In this document: positions 5,764 to 10,954 of the stretch, in pieces
Numbering within the stretch: the stretch's first letter is position 1
Layout of the letters: each line of letters opens with the position of its first letter
NCBI GenBank assembly: GCA_030744095.1
Contig: JASLRF010000245.1
Location: 1 to 10,954 of the forward strand
Reading direction: 5' to 3'
Length of the DNA stretch: 10,954 bases
Origin: Pirellulaceae bacterium
GTDB taxonomy: Bacteria; Planctomycetota; Planctomycetia; Pirellulales; Pirellulaceae
Position numbers and translations under genes: made by a program
Notes under the pieces: model-generated
Databases searched by the model: none
Seen by the model: only the letters and a program-made list of their open reading frames with translations
What the model was told of the DNA's origin: nothing

Positions 5764-7652
5764 TCCAAAACGTTGCATTCCAGCGCAAGGTACTTTACTT
5801 GGGAATTATGGCGCTGCTCATGATTCCGCTCTACATGATCGGCCACCCCGCAGCGGGTGATCCAATGGCACCGAATTCAACGCCCGGTGGCAAACTGTCG
5901 CAATTGCGTACCGATTACGACTTGTCGCAAGCGGAATTGGGGGAAATCGATCCCGCCAGTGAATCCATGAAACTGGCAACGCTGGGAATGCGCGGCGTCG
6001 CGGCTAATATTCTTTGGACCAAAGCAAATGAATACAAGAAAAAAGAGAATTGGGAGAAGATGATTGCGGTGGTCAACCAAATGGCCAAACTGCAGCCCAA
6101 TTACGTTACCGTCTGGGAGTTTCAGTCGCACAATCTCTCTTACAACATCTCCGTCGAACACGACGACTACCGTTTTCGCTACCAGTGGGTCAAGAAGGGC
6201 ATTGAATACCTGATTAAAGGGACGAAGTACAATCGAAAAGAGCCTCGCTTGTTCTGGACCGTTGGTTGGTATACCGGACAAAAATTTGGTCGTGCCGATG
6301 AATCGAAACAGTTTCGCCGGCTGTTTCACGAAGATAGAGATTTCCACGAGAGTCTGAACAACTATGTGGCCATCGATTCGGCCCGTTGCGATGCTACGGG
6401 CAAACCAGACAACTGGCTGGTTGCGAGGTTGTGGTTCAACAATGGCTATGACATTGTCGAGAATATGGGCGTACCGATTCGTGGCAAGTCCCCCCACATT
6501 TTCTATGCTGATGGCCCCAAGTCACGCATGAATTACGCCGTGGCGATCGAAGCCGAAGGCATCCTTGATGAAAAGGCTGAGTACGCCTGGAAGCAGAGCG
6601 GTGACGAATGGAAAGCGTATGGCGACCGACAGGTCCCCACGTCGCAAGGACTGATTATTCGACTCAATGATAGGGAGGCCAAAGAATCGGAAACTGCGAG
6701 ACTGGTCAAACAATTGGATCAACTTGCGCCTGGAGTTCGCGACAGGTTACATCAAACGAGACTGGCAGGATTGACCGCGGCCGAAAGGAAACTCCACGAC
6801 ACTCCGCTGGAAGAGATTCAATCGCCTGAAGATTACGACATATACATGCAGGCAATGGAGAAAGTGCTCATTAGCTCCAGGGACGTTGCGGAAAACTCGC
6901 CTCAAGGAGTTCGAGCGCGTTGCAACAAACTGACGGATCGGATCATGGCTGCGCAAGAGAATGCGGAATGGGTCGGAAAGTACCGATCCAATGTGAACTT
7001 CGAGTATTGGCGAACTCGCTGTGAAGTCGAACAGAAACCACAAACTGTCAAGGCCCGCAGGCACATCTATGTTGCCGGCCAGTTGCGTAATGATGTCGAA
7101 GTTGAAGCGGCGCGGAAAGAATACGAACTGGCCTGGCACGAATGGGCAGAGATTCTAAATGACAATCCGAATTTGATGGAACAGCTCATGGCCGACGATT
7201 TGTTGGAGGATGTGCAGGCCTACATCGAATTGCTCGGGCACCTTGAAGAAAAGCTGCCAGCTGATTTCGAGTTACTTCCACTGCTGCGAATGCACAGGGC
7301 GATCCCAGACGAAGTGCTTGAAACAGAGGAGTCGGATGGCACAACTCCCGAGCCTGACGCAGCCAGCAATACGGACGGCAAGAAACCCGCTGCCACACCA
7401 GACGAAGGCAAACCAGCGGTCAAGAAGCGTGATGCCACGGAGGACGCCGACGTGAAGAAGCCCGACGCGGGCAAACCGGACGCGGGCAAACCAGGCACCA
7501 GCGAGAAGTCCGGCGCAAAAAAGCCCGCAGCGAGCGAGCCAACTCGTGCGGCTCCTAACGCCAAAAAGCCCAAGGACGACGAGCCGGCGGGTGATGCGGG
7601 AACTGACCCACCGCCATCCGCCGCTGACGACCCGGATACCAGCCAAGGCTAG
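5760..7652 (+). CDS. Membrane-anchored helical protein with Lys/Pro/Asp-rich tail, unknown function
   Basis: I do not recognise a named family. A basic N terminus and hydrophobic segment (about 10-28) suggest a signal anchor or uncleaved signal peptide, so the body is probably extracytoplasmic. Residues 70-180 are helical and Trp/Tyr-rich (for example WTKANEYKKKENWEKM), with the spacing and the LQPNY turn of TPR-like repeats. Residues 180-300 form a further conserved-looking region, and 300-520 is charged and probably helical. From about 520 to 630 the sequence is low-complexity, rich in Lys, Pro, Ala, Asp and Gly, with a KPDAG repeat, and is likely disordered. The start overlaps the permease stop (ATGA), so translation is probably coupled and the protein probably works with the transporter, for instance as a periplasmic adaptor or scaffold. 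That role is inference from position. Confidence 0.8.
   Translation: MIQNVAFQRKVLYLGIMALLMIPLYMIGHPAAGDPMAPNSTPGGKLSQLRTDYDLSQAELGEIDPASESMKLATLGMRGVAANILWTKANEYKKKENWEKMIAVVNQMAKLQPNYVTVWEFQSHNLSYNISVEHDDYRFRYQWVKKGIEYLIKGTKYNRKEPRLFWTVGWYTGQKFGRADESKQFRRLFHEDRDFHESLNNYVAIDSARCDATGKPDNWLVARLWFNNGYDIVENMGVPIRGKSPHIFYADGPKSRMNYAVAIEAEGILDEKAEYAWKQSGDEWKAYGDRQVPTSQGLIIRLNDREAKESETARLVKQLDQLAPGVRDRLHQTRLAGLTAAERKLHDTPLEEIQSPEDYDIYMQAMEKVLISSRDVAENSPQGVRARCNKLTDRIMAAQENAEWVGKYRSNVNFEYWRTRCEVEQKPQTVKARRHIYVAGQLRNDVEVEAARKEYELAWHEWAEILNDNPNLMEQLMADDLLEDVQAYIELLGHLEEKLPADFELLPLLRMHRAIPDEVLETEESDGTTPEPDAASNTDGKKPAATPDEGKPAVKKRDATEDADVKKPDAGKPDAGKPGTSEKSGAKKPAASEPTRAAPNAKKPKDDEPAGDAGTDPPPSAADDPDTSQG
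7464..7493 (+). repeat. 15-bp in-frame tandem repeat in the tail of the 630-aa protein
   Basis: GACGCGGGCAAACCG (7464-7478) is followed by GACGCGGGCAAACCA (7479-7493), 14 of 15 bases identical. Each unit encodes Asp-Ala-Gly-Lys-Pro. The near-identity suggests recent duplication by slippage within the low-complexity tail. Confidence 0.7.
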
Positions 7653-7673
7653 CGCACCTGCTTCATCAGACGC

Positions 7674-7709
7674 GAGTTGAACCGTCTGCCGCAATCCCCG
7701 ACGCAACTC
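7674..7709 (+). other. Intergenic hairpin downstream of the cassette
   Basis: GAGTTG (7674-7679) pairs with CAACTC (7704-7709), and inside it CGTC (7683-7686) pairs with GACG (7700-7703), leaving a 3-nt bulge and a 13-nt loop. It lies 22 nt after the stop of the 630-residue protein. There is no following T-tract, so if it ends the cassette transcript it would do so as a weak or factor-dependent terminator, or protect the 3' end. Confidence 0.35.
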
Positions 7710-7750
7710 TGGTATGGCCTGCGTTTTCTCCAGAAACAGGAACGGGCGGC

Positions 7751-7779
7751 TTGACCCCTTGCGATTGACTGCGTACACC
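7751..7779 (+). promoter_or_regulatory. Putative promoter for purH
   Basis: TTGACC (7751-7756) and TACACC (7774-7779) are separated by 17 bp. The -35 matches at 5/6 positions and the -10 is weak at 3/6. Transcription would start near 7786, which leaves almost no leader for a GTG start at 7790 but about 30 nt for the ATG at 7817. Confidence 0.33.
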
Positions 7780-7816
7780 TAGTGAGGCTGTGCCTTCCCC
7801 TGTGTTTGAAGAGACC

Positions 7817-9385
7817 ATGCAGAATCCCAAGATTCGTCGCGCCCTGATCAGCGTCAGTAACAAGCTCGGTTTGGCGGACTTTGCCCACGGCCTGACGGCG
7901 TCGGGAGTGTCAATCTATAGCACCGGCGGCACGCGACGATATTTGGAAGGGCAGGGGATCAAAGTCACCGACGTCTCTGCGTATACGGGTTTTCCGGAGA
8001 TGATGGATGGTCGAGTGAAGACCTTGCATCCGAAAGTGTTTGCGGGCATTTTGTGCCGACATGATCGACCTGACGACATGCAGGGAATCGAAGAATATGA
8101 CATCGTGTCATTCGAACTGGTGGTCGTGAATCTGTATCCCTTCGAGGCGACGATTAGCCGAACGGGAGTCACCACGTCCGAAGCCATCGAGCAGATTGAT
8201 ATTGGTGGCCCCAGTCTGGTGCGGGCCGCGGCCAAGAACCATGCGTTTGTCAGCATTGCCACCGACCCCGAGCAGTATTCGGGAATCCTCGACGAGGTTC
8301 AGCAGCACGGAGCGACGACGATCGAGACGCGGCGGCGACTGGCAGGTGAGGCGTTCGAACGAACCGCCACGTATGACCGAGCGATCTCGGATTACTTCAC
8401 CAGCGCATTAGAAGAAGATTCGTTTCCACCGACGCTTAATGCCTCGTTCCGTCGTAAGGCCGTGTTGCGTTACGGCGAGAATCCGCATCAAAAGGCGGCC
8501 CTCTACAGTCAGCGAAATCCAATTGGGGCGAACCTTGTGTCGGCCCGCCAATTGAATGGAAAAGAACTCTCCTACAACAACTTGCTCGACTTGGACAGCG
8601 CGTTGACCATCGCGAGGTCGCTGCCGCCGCCTGGCGTTTCCGTGGTAAAACACAACAATCCGTGTGGCGCGGCTTCGGCGGACACACTGGCCGAAGCCGT
8701 TGAAAAGGCGATGCTGGGTGACCCCGTCAGTGCATTCGGATCGGTGTTAGGCTTCAATGGAATTGTCGACGAAGCGACGGCCGAGTACTTGGCCCAGCCT
8801 GGCCTGTTTGTCGAAGCGATTGTCGCCCCTGGTTTTTCTGACGACGCCGTGGGAATTCTGACGACGAAACCGAAATGGAAGAACAACGTCCGATTGATGC
8901 AAGTCGGCTCGCTTGGCGTGCTGGCACCAGGTCGTCAGCTCCGCTTCGTAGACGGCGGTGTGTTGGTTCAGGATTCCGATTTAGGGGCCGATCCGGAGGG
9001 CCACTGGAAGGTCGTGACTGCCAGCAAACCTACGGAGGAGCAGATGGCGGAATTGCGATTCGGTTGGGCCGTGGTTCGGCACGTCAAATCGAATGCGATC
9101 ACCCTCTCCAAAGATCAGGCCGTATGCGGTGTTGGTGCCGGGCAGATGAGCCGCGTCGATTCGGTTGATATCGCGATTCAGAAAGCCGGTGATCGCGTTA
9201 CCGGGAGCGTGCTGGCGTCGGACGCTTTTTTCCCATTTCCTGACTCGATTGAAAAAGCCGCACAGGCGGGCATCGCCGCGATCATTCAGCCTGGCGGATC
9301 AAGAAAAGACGACGAAGTGATTGCCGCGTGCAATGAGTTGAGGATTCCCATGGTATTCACCGGTCGCCGTCACTTCAAACATTAA
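7817..9385 (+). CDS. purH: Bifunctional AICAR formyltransferase/IMP cyclohydrolase
   Basis: This cytoplasmic enzyme catalyses the last two steps of purine synthesis: formylation of AICAR with 10-formyl-tetrahydrofolate, then ring closure to IMP. Counting from the ATG at 7817 (522 residues), the N-terminal MGS-like cyclohydrolase domain shows STGGT (35-39), GRVKTLHPK (65-73, with key Lys68) and DIGGPSLVRAAAKN (128-141). The formyltransferase domain shows RYGENPHQ (218-225), SYNNLLDLD (252-260) and the catalytic KHNNPCG (278-284; Lys278, His279). It continues with DPVSAFG (302-308), GAGQMSRVDS (440-449), SDAFFPFPDS (468-477) and the RHFKH terminus. All key residues are present and length is normal. 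An alternative GTG at 7790 would add nine residues; its GAGG lies only 2 nt upstream, too close, so I prefer the ATG. It appears monocistronic, with no other pur gene nearby. Confidence 0.96.
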   Translation: MQNPKIRRALISVSNKLGLADFAHGLTASGVSIYSTGGTRRYLEGQGIKVTDVSAYTGFPEMMDGRVKTLHPKVFAGILCRHDRPDDMQGIEEYDIVSFELVVVNLYPFEATISRTGVTTSEAIEQIDIGGPSLVRAAAKNHAFVSIATDPEQYSGILDEVQQHGATTIETRRRLAGEAFERTATYDRAISDYFTSALEEDSFPPTLNASFRRKAVLRYGENPHQKAALYSQRNPIGANLVSARQLNGKELSYNNLLDLDSALTIARSLPPPGVSVVKHNNPCGAASADTLAEAVEKAMLGDPVSAFGSVLGFNGIVDEATAEYLAQPGLFVEAIVAPGFSDDAVGILTTKPKWKNNVRLMQVGSLGVLAPGRQLRFVDGGVLVQDSDLGADPEGHWKVVTASKPTEEQMAELRFGWAVVRHVKSNAITLSKDQAVCGVGAGQMSRVDSVDIAIQKAGDRVTGSVLASDAFFPFPDSIEKAAQAGIAAIIQPGGSRKDDEVIAACNELRIPMVFTGRRHFKH

Positions 9386-9511
9386 GAACGCCTAACATAA
9401 CACGCATTGCTGGCGTGGATTGTCGAGTTATGCAACGTGCCACAGCGGTTGTGTTTTGAATTCTAAGACAGTTACGTGACGCCAAAACCCGTGGGCGTTG
9501 CAGCATTGTGA

Positions 9512-10309
9512 ATGCGTCCGATGGCCACGATTCTGGACAAGATTGTTGCGACAAAACGGCAAGAGATTGCCGCGGCACGCGCGGCTACTCCCCTAGCGAC
9601 GCTTGAACAACAAATTGAGACAACGCTCCCATGTCGCGACTTCTTCGCCGCATTGGCAGCCGAGGGGCCGATCAAACTGATTGGTGAAGTTAAAAAGGCC
9701 AGCCCGTCGAAAGGTGTCATTCGCGAGGACTTTCAGCCGTTGGAAATTGCTCGGGCGTACGAACAGGGCGGAGCGTCCTGTCTCAGTGTGCTGACCGACG
9801 TGAGTTATTTCCAAGGCAGCTTGGAGTACCTGCGTCAAATCCGACAACAAACAGGGTTGCCTGCGCTGCGCAAGGATTTCATCTTGGATTCGTACCAGCT
9901 GCTCGAAGCCCGTGCCGCCGGAGCCGATGCCGTTCTACTCATTGCCGAATGCCTGGACGATTACAATCTCCGCAAGCTCCACCACGAGACCATCGCACTG
10001 GGGATGACGCCGCTTGTCGAATTCTACGAACTGGAAAATTTGAACCGTGTGCTGGAAGCCGGAGCGACGCTGATAGGTGTCAACAACCGCGACTTGCGCA
10101 CCTTTGAGGTCGATCTAGACCACACGATTCGGATGCGCGAGCAGATTCCCGATGATTGTTTGCTAGTTGGAGAGAGTGGCATCCACACGCGTGCCGACGT
10201 GCGACGACTCGAGGACGCTGGTGTGGATGCATTATTGGTAGGGGAGTCGTTGATGCGTCAGGCCAATATCGAAACCGCAGTGCGAATACTACTTGGTCGC
10301 CCCGTTTAG
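9512..10309 (+). CDS. trpC: Indole-3-glycerol phosphate synthase
   Basis: This cytoplasmic TIM-barrel enzyme converts CdRP to indole-3-glycerol phosphate, the fourth step from chorismate in tryptophan synthesis. The family signature is complete: EVKKASPSKG (59-68) supplies Glu59 and Lys61, LRKDFI (119-124) supplies the general acid Lys121, PLVEFYE (167-173) supplies Glu170, GVNNRDL (189-195) supplies Asn191, and GESGI (220-224) supplies Glu221 and Ser222. These correspond to E51, K53, K110, E159, N180, E210 and S211 of the Sulfolobus enzyme. At 265 residues it is a normal monofunctional length with no fused TrpF domain. A TGA lies immediately before the ATG at 9512, so the start is there or at the second ATG (9521, giving MATILDKIV, closer to the usual family start). 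Neither has a Shine-Dalgarno site. The 126-bp gap after purH shows only weak stems. No other trp genes are present. Confidence 0.96.
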   Translation: MRPMATILDKIVATKRQEIAAARAATPLATLEQQIETTLPCRDFFAALAAEGPIKLIGEVKKASPSKGVIREDFQPLEIARAYEQGGASCLSVLTDVSYFQGSLEYLRQIRQQTGLPALRKDFILDSYQLLEARAAGADAVLLIAECLDDYNLRKLHHETIALGMTPLVEFYELENLNRVLEAGATLIGVNNRDLRTFEVDLDHTIRMREQIPDDCLLVGESGIHTRADVRRLEDAGVDALLVGESLMRQANIETAVRILLGRPV

Positions 10310-10384
10310 CGGCTGATTTTGACGCATGTATCGCCAAAACGCCCAACTGTCAGCCCAGTAATTTGTCACGCGCCAACGTTAAAA

Positions 10385-10422
10385 TCGGAATTCCGACTAC
10401 AGCCCGATAGCTCGGTATCGCT
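10385..10422. repeat. Adjacent palindromes downstream of trpC
   Basis: TCGGAATTCCGA (10385-10396) is a perfect 12-bp palindrome. CGATA-GCTCGG-TATCG (10405-10420) follows after 8 bp. Both lie in the 206-bp gap between trpC and the last gene. They could be operator half-sites for the downstream gene or RNA structures in the trpC 3' end; the sequence does not decide. Confidence 0.4.
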
Positions 10423-10431
10423 AAAATATGT

Positions 10432-10463
10432 AAACAACTAGGATTCCTCCTGTTGTTTCATTT
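10432..10463 (+). terminator. Probable intrinsic terminator after trpC
   Basis: AAACAAC (10432-10438) pairs with GTTGTTT (10452-10458) and AGGA (10440-10443) pairs with TCCT (10448-10451). This makes an 11-bp stem with one bulged T (10439) and a TTCC loop. A T-rich stretch (TTTCATTT) overlaps and follows the 3' arm. It lies about 120 nt after the trpC stop. The stem is only moderately GC-rich and the T-run is interrupted, so efficiency is uncertain. Confidence 0.45.
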
Positions 10464-10502
10464 GGTATACCGACACTGAATAAGAAACCAATGAGCAGTG
10501 AT

Positions 10503-10506
10503 GGAG
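10503..10506 (+). promoter_or_regulatory. Ribosome binding site deciding a GTG start
   Basis: GGAG lies 9 nt before the GTG at 10516. An in-frame TGA at 10510-10512 blocks any earlier start, so this site and the GTG fix the beginning of the last gene. Confidence 0.6.
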
Positions 10507-10515
10507 ACTTGAAAA

Positions 10516-10954
10516 GTGTCAACCACCATAGAAACCGTTAGCGTGTTGAACAGCGCTGTCCGTACAGTGTTGGGATTGGTGATTGTCGGTGGACTCGGGT
10601 ACGGAGGGTGGTACGGCTACAGCGTCTACAACGAGAAGGACGAGGCGACTCATCGGGCGACGAAACAGCTGGCCGAAGCCAAGTCGGCCCTGACACGTGC
10701 TCAGAATGACATCGCCGAAAAAGACCGGTCGCTGGCGAAGAAGAATGTCGAGCTTCAGGAAAAGACCGTTCAGATCGACACGCTAAACGTGAAAGTTGAT
10801 GAGCAGGAACAAGAGATCACGCGGCTGGATACTTCGTTGCGGTTGCTCAAGGTTGACCACCGCGTTGCCCGCCTAACGGTGTTGGATCAGTCGACCAACG
10901 CCGAAAATGAAGTCATTTCGCTGGTTGAATTTCAGGAGCTTGATGAAAACGGTG
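10516..10954 (+). CDS. Single-pass membrane coiled-coil protein, 3'-partial
   Basis: The frame is open from GTG 10516 to the window edge, giving 146 residues plus one base. The first 14 residues are polar. A hydrophobic, Gly-rich segment at about 15-35 (TVLGLVIVGGLGYGG) is a likely membrane anchor. Residues 38-115 are rich in Lys, Glu, Gln and Ala with regular Leu/Val/Ile spacing (for example AKKNVELQEKTVQIDTL), typical of a long coiled coil. From about 113 a more globular segment begins (VDHRVARLTVLDQ) and runs off the window. I do not recognise a named family. A membrane-anchored periplasmic or cytoplasmic coiled-coil scaffold fits, but no function can be assigned. A second GTG nine codons later is possible but less well placed relative to GGAG. 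Codon use and amino acid make-up support a real gene. Confidence 0.82.
   Translation, partial: MSTTIETVSVLNSAVRTVLGLVIVGGLGYGGWYGYSVYNEKDEATHRATKQLAEAKSALTRAQNDIAEKDRSLAKKNVELQEKTVQIDTLNVKVDEQEQEITRLDTSLRLLKVDHRVARLTVLDQSTNAENEVISLVEFQELDENG

Noticed and set aside
7725..7736. TTTCT-CC-AGAAA dyad before the purH promoter as a PurR-like operator
   Set aside because: It does not resemble a known purine operator, and a 5-bp dyad of this kind is expected by chance.
7272..7778. 168-residue minus-strand open frame opposite the Lys/Pro-rich tail
   Set aside because: Stop-free only because the sense strand is GC-rich low-complexity coding sequence.
9402..9498. Hairpins between purH and trpC (CACGC/GCGTG and ACGCC/GGCGT) as a terminator or trp attenuator
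   Set aside because: Stems are only 5 bp with long loops, there is no T-tract, and no Trp-rich leader peptide is visible.
1..10954. CRISPR array, tRNA/rRNA, insertion sequence, prophage or defence genes
   Set aside because: No regularly spaced repeats, no tRNA-like cloverleaf, and no transposase, integrase or nuclease motif was seen on either strand.

Overview
The window looks like ordinary chromosomal DNA from a bacterium of the Planctomycetes, most likely a Pirellulales-type lineage. This is an inference from gene style, not a database match. The signs are moderate GC, few strong Shine-Dalgarno sites, GTG/TTG starts, scattered single biosynthetic genes rather than long operons, and a membrane cassette whose accessory protein I cannot place in a characterised family. 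No rRNA, tRNA, CRISPR array, insertion sequence or prophage gene is visible.

Layout. Positions 2-748 hold the C-terminal part of an S41 (tail-specific/C-terminal processing) serine peptidase, cut by the left edge. It converges on folC (851-2293, minus strand), and the 102-bp gap between them carries two tandem CTTTCGC/GCGAAAG-type hairpins. Upstream of folC is a roughly 645-bp non-coding divergent region (2294-2938). It holds a short tandem repeat, a good minus-strand promoter candidate for folC, an imperfect 50-bp inverted repeat, a good plus-strand promoter candidate and a terminator-like leader hairpin.

The centre (2939-7652) is a three-gene plus-strand cassette: an ABC ATPase, an ABC-2-type permease with an unusually large extracytoplasmic insertion, and a 630-residue membrane-anchored protein with a helical, possibly TPR-like body and a Lys/Pro/Ala/Asp-rich tail. 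The last two genes overlap by ATGA and are probably translationally coupled. This cassette is the least understood part of the window and the best candidate for an undescribed system: an exporter or envelope machine of unknown substrate.

To the right lie purH (last two steps of IMP synthesis) and trpC (indole-3-glycerol phosphate synthase), both intact by motif inspection. A terminator-like hairpin follows trpC. The window ends inside a GTG-started gene for a single-pass membrane coiled-coil protein. folC, purH and trpC are housekeeping genes of folate, purine and tryptophan synthesis. purH uses 10-formyl-tetrahydrofolate, so folC and purH are metabolically related, but nothing suggests co-regulation. 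Apart from the cassette, the region is conventional; the remaining points of interest are small non-coding structures.
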